Origin: Clostridia bacterium
GTDB taxonomy: Bacteria > Bacillota > Clostridia > Oscillospirales > Acutalibacteraceae
NCBI GenBank assembly: GCA_017465505.1
Contig: JAFTWB010000006.1
Span: 186,001-250,000 of the forward strand
Direction of reading: 5' to 3'
Length of the DNA stretch: 64,000 nt
Numbering within the stretch: the stretch's first letter is position 1; every line of letters begins with the position of its first letter. Below are positions 17,332-26,081 of the stretch, piece after piece. A model generated the notes under the pieces. It saw only the letters and a program-made list of their open reading frames with translations, had not been told where the DNA came from and ran no database searches. The position numbers and the translations under genes were made by a program.

Positions 17332-18732
17332 ATGAAAAAAATACTCATACTTATTCTTGTTTTCATATTTTCTCTTGGCTCCTTAGCGTTGTTTTCTTCC
17401 ACAGCCGCCGGTGATTATCACGTACAGGATGGTGTTCTTTACAGCTTTACAGGACTTACCACCACTGTAAGAATCCCTGCTGACGTTTACTATATTGCAG
17501 ACTTTGCTTTCAAGGATAACACCCGTATCAACAGAGTGATTATGCACGATAATGTAAAAATTATCGGAAATGAAGCTTTTTACGGCTGTACTGCTCTCAA
17601 AACAGTTGAAGGTACAGAGGGGGTCGCTGAGGTAGGTGCTTATGCCTTTCACGGTACGCCGTTTTTTCTTAATCAGAATACCGATATTATTAAGCTTAAC
17701 TCTGTTGTAATAGGTGGAGAAGCAAAGGGCGAATTGTATCTTGATGATAGCGTGAGAAGCATTGCACCTTACGCCTTTGCCGAGAATACGGAAATTACTT
17801 CGGTTAAAGCTACAAATTCTCTTACAAGTGTAGGCGAGGGTGCGTTTTACAGATGTACTTCTCTTAAAACTGTCGATGTAGGTAGAAGTCTGAGTTTTAT
17901 AGGACCTCTTGCCTTTTACAGCACAAGATTTACAGGCGAATATAGCGGTGACTTTGTTGTTCTTGGGGACGGAATCCTTGTAGAATACCGAGGAAATTCA
18001 GCAGAGGTTATCCTGCCGGAAACAATCAAACGAATCGGAGGCGGTGCTTTTTACTATAACACCGATATCCAAAAGGTTTCTATTCCCGAAGGTGTTACTT
18101 CTATTGATGCACGTGCCTTTATGAACTGCACAAAGCTCAGTTTTGTTGCTTTTCCTCAGTCTTTAAAGGTTATTGGTGACGAAGCCTTTGCCAAGTGCAA
18201 GGTGCTTGACGACATCACTATTCCTGAAAAAGTTGAAGTTATGGGAGAGAGTATCTTTTATGGTTGCAAAGCTTTGGAAAATGTGAGTTTTAAAAATCTT
18301 ACCAATATTCCTAAAGGTACATTCTCTCATTGTTCTTCTCTTAAAGCTTTAAACCTTCCTGGGGGCATTACTTCAATAGGTGAAAAAGCCTTTGAAAACT
18401 GCACCGCTTTAACGGATATTGCTATTTCAGAAGAAGTTACCGAAATCGGCGTGGGAGCTTTCAGCGGTGCTGATAATCTCACCGTTTCTGCAAAACAGGG
18501 CTCTTATGCCTATGAATACTGTGTAAATACCGGCGTAAATGTTATCAAAGCAGGGGACGCAAACTACGATAATAAGCTGAATATCCGTGACGCAACAGCT
18601 ATTCAGAAGCACACCGCAGGTGTTATTACCCTAAGCTTTACCGAAGCAGTTCGTGCTGACGCAAACTTTGATGGTAAAATCAATGTAAGGGACGCTACCT
18701 ATATCCAAAAAATATTGGCAGGAATGATTTAA
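17332..18732 (+). CDS. Secreted leucine-rich-repeat (BspA-type) protein with C-terminal dockerin
   Basis: Exported protein (466 aa) with a signal peptide (about 1-26). Residues 40-395 hold tandem LRR_5/BspA-type repeats, each with the pattern I-G-x-x-A-F-x-x-C-x-x-L-x-x-V-x-I-P (for example IGDEAFAKCKVLDDITIP and IGEKAFENCTALTDI). Residues 408-466 form a complete two-repeat dockerin: DANYDNKLNIRD and DANFDGKINVRD both match the calcium-loop pattern (positions 1, 3, 5, 9, 12), each followed by AT-x-IQK. There is no catalytic domain, so the protein may act in adhesion or as a structural part of a cohesin-dockerin complex. I chose ATG 17332 (GGTGAT upstream) over TTG 17320. No cohesin gene is in the window. 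Confidence 0.88.
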   Translation: MKKILILILVFIFSLGSLALFSSTAAGDYHVQDGVLYSFTGLTTTVRIPADVYYIADFAFKDNTRINRVIMHDNVKIIGNEAFYGCTALKTVEGTEGVAEVGAYAFHGTPFFLNQNTDIIKLNSVVIGGEAKGELYLDDSVRSIAPYAFAENTEITSVKATNSLTSVGEGAFYRCTSLKTVDVGRSLSFIGPLAFYSTRFTGEYSGDFVVLGDGILVEYRGNSAEVILPETIKRIGGGAFYYNTDIQKVSIPEGVTSIDARAFMNCTKLSFVAFPQSLKVIGDEAFAKCKVLDDITIPEKVEVMGESIFYGCKALENVSFKNLTNIPKGTFSHCSSLKALNLPGGITSIGEKAFENCTALTDIAISEEVTEIGVGAFSGADNLTVSAKQGSYAYEYCVNTGVNVIKAGDANYDNKLNIRDATAIQKHTAGVITLSFTEAVRADANFDGKINVRDATYIQKILAGMI

Positions 18733-18737
18733 AACCA

Positions 18738-18765
18738 TTGACTTTTAAATTTGTCGTGATATAAT
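18738..18765 (+). promoter_or_regulatory. Promoter for the thrS T-box transcript
   Basis: TTGACT (18738-18743), a 16-bp spacer and TATAAT (18760-18765) with an extended TG. Transcription would start around 18772, just before the T-box leader. Confidence 0.8.
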
Positions 18766-18779
18766 TATTTTAATTTCAA

Positions 18780-19006
18780 AAATCGTTGATGGGGACACGA
18801 CCCCGACAGACTTATCACCAGAGAGTCAGCCTCTTTTCTGAAATGGCTGATTGAGTAAGTGTCGCAGTTACCACCCCTGAGTCTGTGCAGGAAATGGCAC
18901 GGCGGTAAGCTCCGTTAAAGCTTTCAAAGGGCAGTATATCTGCCGAAGTTGGGTGGAACCACGTTGTATTTTACACCGTCCCGATGTTTTGCGACATCGG
19001 GCGGTT
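18780..19006 (+). promoter_or_regulatory. T-box leader (threonine) controlling thrS
   Basis: The conserved T-box GGGTGGAACCACG is at 18951-18963. Stem I can form from GACAGACTTA (18805-18814) with TAAGTGTC (18856-18863), enclosing TCAGCC/GGCTGA. A candidate specifier ACC (Thr) is at 18870-18872. The terminator pairs ACCGTCCCGATGT with ACATCGGGCGGT (18975-19004) and ends in TTTTTT. The competing antiterminator would use the T-box bases. Uncharged tRNA-Thr should stabilise the antiterminator and turn thrS on. The element is certain; the exact specifier register is my reading. Confidence 0.92.
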
Positions 19007-19033
19007 TTTTATTTTATGAAAGGAATGATTTTA

Positions 19034-20977
19034 ATGATTAAAGTTGAACTCAAAGGCGGCGTAGTTAACGAATACGAAGCAGGAATCTCTGCCGCCGAAA
19101 TCGCAAAGAGCCTGGGTGCTGGTCTTTACAAGGCTGTATGTGCCTGCAAAATTGATGGTGTAGTGTGCGACCTTCGCACAACTTTAAATAACGACGCAAA
19201 GCTCGAGCTTCTCACATTTGACGACGAGGAAGGCAAGGCTGCTTTCTGGCACACTTGCTCTCATGTTCTTGCTCAGGCAGTTAAGCGTCTTTATCCTAAT
19301 GCTAAGCTGGGCGTTGGTCCTTCTATTGAAAACGGTTTCTTCTACGACTTTGAGGTTGAAAAGGCATTTTCTCCCGAAGACCTTGAGAAAATCAAGGGCG
19401 AGATGAAGAAAATCGTTAAAGAGGGCATTGAGCTTGAAAGATTTGAGCTTGAGGCAGATGAAGCAGTTAAAATGCTTACAGAAATGAACGAAGACTATAA
19501 GGTAGAGCTTGCCAAGGAGCATATCGAAAAAGGCGATAAGCTCACATTCTACAAACAGGGCGACTTTACTGACCTTTGTGCAGGTCCTCACCTTATGTCT
19601 GTTGCAGCATTAAAAGCAATTGAGCTTACAAACTGCACAGGTGCTTACTGGAGAGGTAACGCTGAAAATGCCCAGATGTGCCGTGTTTACGGTATTGCTT
19701 TCCCCAAGGCTTCTCAGCTTACAGAGTACCTTGAAATGGTAGAGCAGGCAAGACTCAGAGATCACAACAAGCTTGGTCGTGAGCTTGAGCTTTTCACAAC
19801 CAGCGAAGTTATCGGTCAGGGTCTTCCCATTCTTCTTCCCAAGGGAGCAAGAATCATCCAGCTTCTCCAGCGTTTTGTTGAGGACGAAGAGCAGCGTCGT
19901 GGTTGGCTCCTTACAAAGACTCCTTATATGGCTAAGTCTGACCTTTACAAAATCAGTGGTCACTGGGACCATTACAAAGACGGTATGTTTGTTTTAGGTG
20001 ACGAGGAAAAGGACAAGGAAGTTTTCGCACTTCGTCCTATGACTTGTCCTTTCCAGTATCAGGCATATCTCAACCGTGGCCGTTCCTACCGTGACCTTCC
20101 TTTAAGATATAACGAAACATCTACACTTTTCAGAAACGAAGCCAGCGGCGAAATGCACGGTCTTATCCGTGTTCGTCAGTTCACAATTTCCGAGGGTCAC
20201 CTTATGTGCACACCCGAGCAGCTTGAGGATGAATTCAAGGGCTGTCTTGAGCTTGCAGTTTATATGCTTAAAACTCTCGGTCTTTATGATGATGTTTCCT
20301 TCCGTTTCTCTCAGTGGGATCCAACCGATAAAGAGAAGTACATAGGCACACCTGAGCAGTGGGACGAGGCACAGGGTATTATGGGTAAAATCCTTGACAA
20401 CCTCGGCCTTAACTACAAAATCGGTATAGGTGAGGCTGCTTTCTACGGTCCTAAGCTTGATATCCAGATTAAAAACGTTTGGGGCAAGGAAGATACTCTC
20501 ATTACAATTCAGGTTGACCAGCTTCTTGCTGAACAGTTCGGTATGGTTTATGTTGACAAGGACGGTTCAAAGAAGAACCCCTATATCATCCACAGAACTT
20601 CTATCGGTTGTTACGAGCGTACACTTGCTCTTCTCATTGAGAAATATGCAGGTGCATTCCCAATGTGGCTTGCTCCCACACAGGTTAAGCTTCTTCCCAT
20701 TGCCGACAGACATCTTGACTATGTTTATGACGTTAAGAAAGCACTTGAGGCTAAGGGTATGCGTGTAGAGGTAGACGACAGAAGCGAGAAAATCGGCTAC
20801 AAAATCCGTGAAGCTCAGCTTGAGAAAGTACCTTATATGCTTATTATCGGTGATAAGGACATCGAAGCAGGTACTGTTTCCGTTCGTGCCAGAAAGCAGG
20901 GCGATTTAGGTGCAATGAGCGTTGAAGATTTTATCAGCCGTGCTGTTGAAGAAATTGAAACAAAGGTTATCAACTGA
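19034..20977 (+). CDS. thrS: Threonyl-tRNA synthetase
   Basis: Class II aminoacyl-tRNA synthetase (647 aa), cytoplasmic. Domains in order: TGS (about 1-60); the editing SAD domain with HTCSHVLAQAV (about 72) and the late CAGPH near 180, which supply the zinc-type His/Cys set; the class II core with RPMTCP near 335, FRNEASGEMHGL (motif 2) near 362 and the motif 3 region IHRTSIGCYERTLA near 515; and the anticodon-binding domain at the C-terminus. The open frame continues upstream into the T-box leader, but ATG 19034 is the start: it has AAAGGA 9 bp upstream and gives the standard M-I-K-V-x-L N-terminus. It is controlled by the T-box above. Confidence 0.96.
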   Translation: MIKVELKGGVVNEYEAGISAAEIAKSLGAGLYKAVCACKIDGVVCDLRTTLNNDAKLELLTFDDEEGKAAFWHTCSHVLAQAVKRLYPNAKLGVGPSIENGFFYDFEVEKAFSPEDLEKIKGEMKKIVKEGIELERFELEADEAVKMLTEMNEDYKVELAKEHIEKGDKLTFYKQGDFTDLCAGPHLMSVAALKAIELTNCTGAYWRGNAENAQMCRVYGIAFPKASQLTEYLEMVEQARLRDHNKLGRELELFTTSEVIGQGLPILLPKGARIIQLLQRFVEDEEQRRGWLLTKTPYMAKSDLYKISGHWDHYKDGMFVLGDEEKDKEVFALRPMTCPFQYQAYLNRGRSYRDLPLRYNETSTLFRNEASGEMHGLIRVRQFTISEGHLMCTPEQLEDEFKGCLELAVYMLKTLGLYDDVSFRFSQWDPTDKEKYIGTPEQWDEAQGIMGKILDNLGLNYKIGIGEAAFYGPKLDIQIKNVWGKEDTLITIQVDQLLAEQFGMVYVDKDGSKKNPYIIHRTSIGCYERTLALLIEKYAGAFPMWLAPTQVKLLPIADRHLDYVYDVKKALEAKGMRVEVDDRSEKIGYKIREAQLEKVPYMLIIGDKDIEAGTVSVRARKQGDLGAMSVEDFISRAVEEIETKVIN

Positions 20978-20989
20978 TAGGAGAGCCTG

Positions 20990-21751
20990 ATGCCATACAA
21001 ACGCTACGATATTACCAACACATATTCATATCGGGGCAGAAAGAAAAACGAGAATGTGGTTTTTAAAACCGTAATGCTTTGTCTGATTCCTCTTCTTATT
21101 GTGGGTGTTTTATTTCTGGGTGGTTTTATTTCTTACAAGCTTATTATCAAGGATATGTACGTTGAACCTGTAAAGCCTGTTGCCACCGCTGACGAAGCCG
21201 CCCTTCACGAAGAGGAGCTTCTGAGGATTGTTAACGAGGCTGACCCATTAGAGAGTACCTATGTACCTGTGCTTACAACCGTAAATGGGGTAGAGGTTAA
21301 CTCTCTTTCGGCAGATAGCCTTAACAAAATGATTGACGCCGCAGAGGAAATCGGCGTTACCTTAACCCTTAAGAAAGGCTATGTGTCTTATGAAGAGCAG
21401 GCTAAGCTTCACGAAAAAACCTATGAAAGCTTAAAGAAAAGCGGCAACCTTTCTCAGATTAAAGCTGAAGCTGAGGCTAAAAAGCTTTGTCCCCTTGCAG
21501 GTGAAAGCGAAAGCCAGACAGGACTGCTTCTGGAGTTTGACTCTCCTGTGAATAGCGAAGCTTACAAATGGCTTGTAAAACACAGTGTAAACTACGGTTT
21601 TATCTTAAGATATCCCGAAGCTAAGGAAAGTGACACGGGAATGAGCTTTAATCCCACTCTTTACCGCTATGTAGGAAAAGAAGCCTCGGAAAATATTCGT
21701 CGATATGATATGTCTTTAGAGGAATATGTGACTCATATTTCCATAAGATAA
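20990..21751 (+). CDS. VanY-like M15 peptidase homologue lacking its metal ligands
   Basis: Membrane-anchored protein (253 aa): a short basic N-terminus, one hydrophobic segment (27-51) and an external domain that follows the VanY/M15B D,D-carboxypeptidase fold. Matching blocks are G-Y-V-S-Y-E-E-Q near 130, ESESQTGLLLEF (172-183), YGFILRYPEAKESDTGM (202-218), NPTLYRYVG (221-229) and the closing MSLEEYVTH. In active VanY enzymes these read SEHQTGLAVD and EPWHYRYVG. Here the first zinc His is Ser175, the Asp is Glu182, the catalytic Glu is Asn221 and the last His is Leu224. All four key residues are gone while the scaffold is kept, so it is probably a non-catalytic stem-peptide-binding protein. 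It is 12 bp after thrS. Confidence 0.75.
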   Translation: MPYKRYDITNTYSYRGRKKNENVVFKTVMLCLIPLLIVGVLFLGGFISYKLIIKDMYVEPVKPVATADEAALHEEELLRIVNEADPLESTYVPVLTTVNGVEVNSLSADSLNKMIDAAEEIGVTLTLKKGYVSYEEQAKLHEKTYESLKKSGNLSQIKAEAEAKKLCPLAGESESQTGLLLEFDSPVNSEAYKWLVKHSVNYGFILRYPEAKESDTGMSFNPTLYRYVGKEASENIRRYDMSLEEYVTHISIR

Positions 21752-21778
21752 AAAAATTATAATAAATTCAAAAAATGC

Positions 21779-21807
21779 TTGCAATTTCTGTTTTTTTGTA
21801 GTACAAT
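21779..21807 (+). promoter_or_regulatory. SigA-type promoter for rpmE
   Basis: TTGCAA (21779-21784), a 17-bp spacer and TACAAT (21802-21807), 41 bp before the rpmE ATG, which has GAAAGAGGTGAAT upstream. Confidence 0.75.
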
Positions 21808-21848
21808 AAGCCTATTGCAACTGAGTTTCATGAAAGAGGTGAATTCGA

Positions 21849-22052
21849 ATGAAGGAGAATATCCATCCTAACTATCAGCAGACTACTATCACATGCGCAT
21901 GTGGTAATGTAATCGAGACAGGTTCTACAAAGCCCAACCAGCGTGTTGAAATCTGCTCCAAGTGCCATCCTTTCTTCACTGGCAAGCAGAAGCTCGTTGA
22001 TACAGGCGGCCGTGTTGACAGATTTAAGAAGCGTTACGGCATTGATAAGTAA
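21849..22052 (+). CDS. rpmE: Ribosomal protein L31 (zinc-binding form)
   Basis: 67-aa component of the large ribosomal subunit. It begins [10 protein letters not shown], the standard L31 N-terminus, and keeps the cysteine set (C-A-C-G near 16-19 and [13 protein letters not shown] near 36), so it is the zinc-containing RpmE and not the zinc-independent RpmE2/YtiA type. The end [12 protein letters not shown] is typical. It is monocistronic, with its own promoter and terminator. Confidence 0.97.
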   Translation: MKENIHPNYQQTTITCACGNVIETGSTKPNQRVEICSKCHPFFTGKQKLVDTGGRVDRFKKRYGIDK

Positions 22053-22068
22053 TCTATCGAATTTTTTG

Positions 22069-22104
22069 GGCGGTACTTCGTTTTGAAGCACCGCCTGATT
22101 TTTT
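22069..22104 (+). terminator. Terminator after rpmE
   Basis: GGCGGT-A-CTTC pairs with GAAG-C-ACCGCC (22069-22095), followed by TGATTTTTTATT. yigZ begins 17 bp after it. Confidence 0.88.
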
Positions 22105-22120
22105 ATTCACGAGGTGTATT

Positions 22121-22744
22121 ATGTCAAAGGACTATGTTACCGTTTTGCGTCAGGCTCAGGATGAGTTTGTTGAGCGACGTTCAAAATTTATCGGCTATGT
22201 AAAGCCTGTTACAACAGAAGAAGAAGCCCTTGAATTTATAAACGAAATCCGCACCCGTCACTGGGACGCTACTCATAATGTCTACGCTTATGTTATTCGG
22301 GAGCAGAATCTATGCCGATATAGCGATGACCACGAGCCCCAGGGTACAGCAGGTGTTCCTGTTCTTGATGTTATCAGAAAATCCGGTCTTACAGATGTCT
22401 GTGTTGTGGTAACCAGATATTTCGGCGGAGTTTTGCTTGGTGCAGGCGGACTTGTCCGTGCCTATTCTCACGGTGCGTCCATCGGTCTTGCCGCCGCAGG
22501 CAGACGAGAAATGATTACCTGTTTCGAAGCAAAACTTACATGTTCTTACAGCCAGTACGGCAAACTGGGCTCACTTTTGCCTGAAAACGGAGCAACCTTA
22601 GATGACACAATTTTCGAGGATAACGTTACACTGTGTTTTCATATTCCTGTAAATGACCTTGGAGCTCTGAATAAAAAAGTCGCAGACGCCACAGGCGGAA
22701 CCTGTGAAGTGGAGATAGTTGAAGAAAAATACTTTTCATATTAG
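22121..22744 (+). CDS. yigZ: YigZ/IMPACT-family protein
   Basis: Cytoplasmic protein (207 aa) of the UPF0029/IMPACT family; the bacterial role is not settled. The N-terminal domain has S-K-F-I-G-Y, then THNVYAYV and the hallmark RYSDDHEPQGTAGVPVLDVI (residues 67-86), followed by VVVTRYFGGVLLGAGGLVRAY near 92. The C-terminal ferredoxin-like domain (about 138-207) is complete. Length is standard. An ACGAGGTG ribosome site precedes the ATG. It lies between rpmE and dnaG, with no obvious functional link. Confidence 0.92.
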   Translation: MSKDYVTVLRQAQDEFVERRSKFIGYVKPVTTEEEALEFINEIRTRHWDATHNVYAYVIREQNLCRYSDDHEPQGTAGVPVLDVIRKSGLTDVCVVVTRYFGGVLLGAGGLVRAYSHGASIGLAAAGRREMITCFEAKLTCSYSQYGKLGSLLPENGATLDDTIFEDNVTLCFHIPVNDLGALNKKVADATGGTCEVEIVEEKYFSY

Positions 22745-22820
22745 AAAAAATATAAAAAAGCAGGAATAATAAGTTTATTGTCGTATATAATTAAGAAATT
22801 TTCAGAAGGAGGTTATTAAC

Positions 22821-24584
22821 GTGGCATTGCCAAGCGGTTTTTTGTCAGAACTTAAAATGCGTTGTGATATTACCGACGTTGTATCCTCCTATGTTAATCT
22901 GAAGCGGCGAGGGCGTAATATGGTAGGTCTTTGTCCTTTTCACTCGGAAAAGACACCGTCCTTCAATATATACCCCGAAAACGGAAGCTTTTTTTGCTTT
23001 GGCTGTGGTGTAGGCGGCGATGTAATCACCTTTATAATGAAGATTGAAAACCTTGATTACATCGAAGCTGTGAAGCTCCTTGCAAACCGTGCAGGTATGT
23101 CAATGCCAGAGGATTCCTATGATGACGGCATTTCAAAGCTTAAAGGCAGGATTCTGGAGGCTAACCGTGAGGCGGCAAGGTTTTTTCACTCCAAGCTTAT
23201 GAGTGATGAAGGAAAAACCGCCCAGGAGTATCTTATAGGACGGGCTCTCAGCAAGCAGACTGTGGTCCGTTTTGGTTTAGGCTATGCACCTGCTAACCGC
23301 TATGCACTATGTGATCACCTGCGTAAAAAAGGCTTTAAAGACGAAGAGATTGTCGCCGCAAACCTTGCCTTTAAACGTTCAAGCGGCAAAGGTATAGTTG
23401 ACAGATTTTCTGACAGGGTTATGTTTCCAATTATTGATTTAAGAGGAAACGTAATCGCTTTTGGCGGAAGAATACTTACTGACCAAAAACCTAAGTACCT
23501 TAACACCTCAGACACATTGGTCTTCAAGAAAAGCTCAAATCTTTTTTCTCTAAATAACGCAAAAAATACAGGGCTCAGAACACTCATTCTTTGTGAAGGA
23601 TATATGGATGTAATCGCCCTTAATGCCGCTGGCTTTCACAATGCCGTGGCTACACTTGGCACAGCCCTTACGGCAGAGCAGGCTCTTCTTATGAAGCGTT
23701 ACGCTGATGAAGTTATTATCTGCTACGACGCTGATGAAGCAGGACAGAAGGCAACTGCAAAGGCTATTGATATCTTAAGAAACGCAGGACTTATTATTCG
23801 TGTCCTTAATATCCCCGACGGCAAAGACCCTGACGAGTTTATCCGCAAAAATGGTGAAAGGGGACAAGCTGCCTTTAAGAATCTTCTTGAGAGCAGTGGT
23901 GATGACGTTGAGTACCGCCTTACCAAGTTAAGGCAACGCCACGACTTTAATCGTGCCGACTCAAAGGCAAACTATCTTAAAGAAGCTGTCAATATTATTG
24001 CAAATCTTGACAGTGCCATTGAGCAGGATATTTATTCCTCAAAGCTTAGTGAAGAGATGGGCGTGAGAAAGGACTCAATCGTAGAAGAGCTTAACAAAGT
24101 GAAATCTTCCAGACGAAGAGATTTTGCCAAAAAAGAGTTTAGAAAAGTCACCTCAGACTTAACAGGCAGGGAAGAAAAGCTTAATCCTCAGCGAAGGGAA
24201 AATATGAGGGCTGCAAGAGCAGAAGAAATGCTTATTGCCTACATCTTCCATAATCCCGATATGCTTAAAAAGGCAGAAAAGCTTATATCAGCTTCAGACT
24301 TCGTCACGGATTTTAACGCCCGTTTTTATAAATATATAGTTGAGCAAATCGGCGAAGGTCTATCGCCTGACCTTAATATTGCTCAGGATTTTACCCCTGA
24401 AGAGGTTTCTCGCTTTTACTCAATAATAAACACATACAATTCCCAGACTGCTACCGTAGGTGCTATGGGTGAATATATTGACACCATAAAGTCAGAAAAA
24501 AATAAACTTTCCAAGGCGGATTTAAGTAATATGTCGCCTGAAGAAATTATGAAAAATATTTATAGTAAAAAACCTAAGAAATAA
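22821..24584 (+). CDS. dnaG: DNA primase
   Basis: Makes RNA primers for lagging-strand DNA synthesis (587 aa). The N-terminal CHC2 zinc domain shows CPFHSEKTPSF and FFCFGCGVGGD, supplying Cys, His, Cys, Cys. The TOPRIM core has the Glu in LCEGYMDVIAL near residue 258 and the metal Asp pair in YDADEAGQKA near 305. The C-terminal helicase-binding region is shorter than in E. coli, as usual in Firmicutes. The start is GTG at 22821, with a near-perfect AGAAGGAGG 10 bp upstream. dnaG-rpoD-zincin form one transcription unit. Confidence 0.96.
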   Translation: MALPSGFLSELKMRCDITDVVSSYVNLKRRGRNMVGLCPFHSEKTPSFNIYPENGSFFCFGCGVGGDVITFIMKIENLDYIEAVKLLANRAGMSMPEDSYDDGISKLKGRILEANREAARFFHSKLMSDEGKTAQEYLIGRALSKQTVVRFGLGYAPANRYALCDHLRKKGFKDEEIVAANLAFKRSSGKGIVDRFSDRVMFPIIDLRGNVIAFGGRILTDQKPKYLNTSDTLVFKKSSNLFSLNNAKNTGLRTLILCEGYMDVIALNAAGFHNAVATLGTALTAEQALLMKRYADEVIICYDADEAGQKATAKAIDILRNAGLIIRVLNIPDGKDPDEFIRKNGERGQAAFKNLLESSGDDVEYRLTKLRQRHDFNRADSKANYLKEAVNIIANLDSAIEQDIYSSKLSEEMGVRKDSIVEELNKVKSSRRRDFAKKEFRKVTSDLTGREEKLNPQRRENMRAARAEEMLIAYIFHNPDMLKKAEKLISASDFVTDFNARFYKYIVEQIGEGLSPDLNIAQDFTPEEVSRFYSIINTYNSQTATVGAMGEYIDTIKSEKNKLSKADLSNMSPEEIMKNIYSKKPKK

Positions 24585-24603
24585 TTAGATTGGAGATACA
24601 ATT

Positions 24604-25707
24604 ATGGCAGGTTCAATTCAGGACAAAAAGAGCATTATCAAAGAAATTACCGAGCTGGGTAAAGCTAAAGGTCAGCTTACAAACAAAGATATCCTCGACG
24701 CTATCGGTGAAACCGACTTTGACCCCGAGCAGCTTGAAAAACTTTACGATAACCTTGAGAGTATGGGTATCGAAATCGTTGAAGATAACGACGATTTACA
24801 GCAGTTTGCTGATCTTGAAGTTGCAATCAATGCCGCCGAGGGAAATCCCTTGGGCGATAGTGATGGCAGCGAAATTATTGCTATTGATGACCCCGTTAAG
24901 GTTTACCTTAAGGAAATTGGTCGTGTGCCTCTTCTTTCTCAGGAAGAAGAAATTGAGCTTGCTATCCGCATAAACGAGGGTGATGTTAAAGCAAAGCAGC
25001 GTCTTTCTGAGGCTAACCTTCGTCTTGTTGTAAGTATTGCAAAGCGTTATCTTGGCAGAGGTATGCAGTTCCTTGATCTTATTCAGGAAGGTAACCTGGG
25101 CCTTATAAAAGCGGTTGAAAAGTTTGACTACACCAAAGGCTTCAAGTTCTCCACTTATGCTACATGGTGGATTCGTCAGGCTATTACAAGAGCTATTGCA
25201 GACCAGGCAAGAACAATCCGTATTCCCGTTCATATGGTTGAAACCATCAATAAAGTAAAGAAAGTATCCAGTCAGCTTTTACACCAGAACGGTCACGAGC
25301 CAACTGCTGATGAAATCGCAGAAGAGCTGGATATGTCCGTTGACAAAGTTCGTGAAATTATGCGTGTTGCTCAGGAGCCTGTTTCTCTCGAAACACCTAT
25401 CGGCGAAGAGGAAGACAGCCACCTTGGCGACTTTATCCCCGATGATGACGCTCCTGCTCCTGCCGACGCCGCTTCACACACACTTTTGCGTGAACAGCTT
25501 GTTGAGGTTCTTGACACATTAACCCCCAGAGAGGAAAAAGTTCTCCGCTTACGTTTCGGCTTGGAAGACGGCAGAAGCCGCACCCTTGAGGAAGTAGGTA
25601 AGGAGTTTAACGTTACTCGTGAGCGTATCCGTCAGATTGAGGCAAAAGCCCTCAGAAAGCTTCGTCATCCTTCAAGAAGTAAGAAGCTCAAGGACTTCCT
25701 CGACTGA
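24604..25707 (+). CDS. rpoD: Primary sigma factor SigA (RpoD)
   Basis: Housekeeping sigma-70 (367 aa). Region 1.1-like start (1-80); region 1.2 from [17 protein letters not shown]; region 2 with [17 protein letters not shown] and [13 protein letters not shown] (-10 recognition and melting); region 3; and region 4.2 with [20 protein letters not shown] (-35 recognition). Length is typical of Firmicute SigA. GATTGGAGA lies upstream of ATG 24604. Its TGA shares bases with the ATG of the next gene (TGATG at 25705-25709), so translation of the downstream zincin is coupled to sigma synthesis. Confidence 0.97.
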   Translation: MAGSIQDKKSIIKEITELGKAKGQLTNKDILDAIGETDFDPEQLEKLYDNLESMGIEIVEDNDDLQQFADLEVAINAAEGNPLGDSDGSEIIAIDDPVKVYLKEIGRVPLLSQEEEIELAIRINEGDVKAKQRLSEANLRLVVSIAKRYLGRGMQFLDLIQEGNLGLIKAVEKFDYTKGFKFSTYATWWIRQAITRAIADQARTIRIPVHMVETINKVKKVSSQLLHQNGHEPTADEIAEELDMSVDKVREIMRVAQEPVSLETPIGEEEDSHLGDFIPDDDAPAPADAASHTLLREQLVEVLDTLTPREEKVLRLRFGLEDGRSRTLEEVGKEFNVTRERIRQIEAKALRKLRHPSRSKKLKDFLD

Positions 25708-26081
25708 TGATTACCTTTGATGAATGTGCCGAAATGCTCGATGAAATCGCTGACTCAATGCCTTTTGAGCTTTACCGTGAACTTAACGGCGGAATGAGCC
25801 TTTTGCCTCAGGTTAAAGTTCATCCCGAAGCATTAAATAACGATTTGTTTATTCTGGGCGAGTATAAGCGAAATTCTCTTGGCAGATACATAGTTTTTTA
25901 TTACGGCAGTCTTAATCGTGTTTACGGTCATTTGCCTAAAGATGAGTACTACAAACGTCTAAAAAAAGTACTTTCTCATGAGGTGCGACATCACAATGAA
26001 TATCTGGCAGGGGTTGACGATTTGGTGCTTTACGATAAAGAACAAATCAACAGCTACCTGAAACGTAAAGGTTTATTTTGA
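25707..26081 (+). CDS. Zincin-like metallopeptidase coupled to rpoD
   Basis: Small cytoplasmic protein (124 aa) of the zincin-like metallopeptidase family (the minigluzincin type, PF06262). The HExxH metal motif is in LSHEVRHHNEYLAG near residue 92. Upstream segments L-G-x-Y-x-x-x-x-x-G-R-Y-I-V-F-Y-Y-G-S match the family's beta-strand layout. No signal peptide is present. It overlaps the rpoD stop by one base (TGATG). Its end is overlapped in another frame by the CBM26 remnant that starts near 26062, which may mean the original 3' flank was replaced. Peptidase activity has not been shown for most members. Confidence 0.8.
   Translation: MITFDECAEMLDEIADSMPFELYRELNGGMSLLPQVKVHPEALNNDLFILGEYKRNSLGRYIVFYYGSLNRVYGHLPKDEYYKRLKKVLSHEVRHHNEYLAGVDDLVLYDKEQINSYLKRKGLF

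Noticed and set aside
17700..18500. Possible direct DNA repeats or CRISPR-like spacing
   Set aside because: The periodicity comes from the LRR protein repeats (about 23 codons), not from a CRISPR array; repeats are not identical at the DNA level.
18953..19033. N-terminal extension of thrS
   Set aside because: It covers the T-box sequence and the terminator of the leader; the proper start with AAAGGA is 19034.
24590..24973. Frame of 127 codons overlapping the start of rpoD
   Set aside because: It runs in another frame through conserved SigA regions 1 and 1.2, so only rpoD is real.
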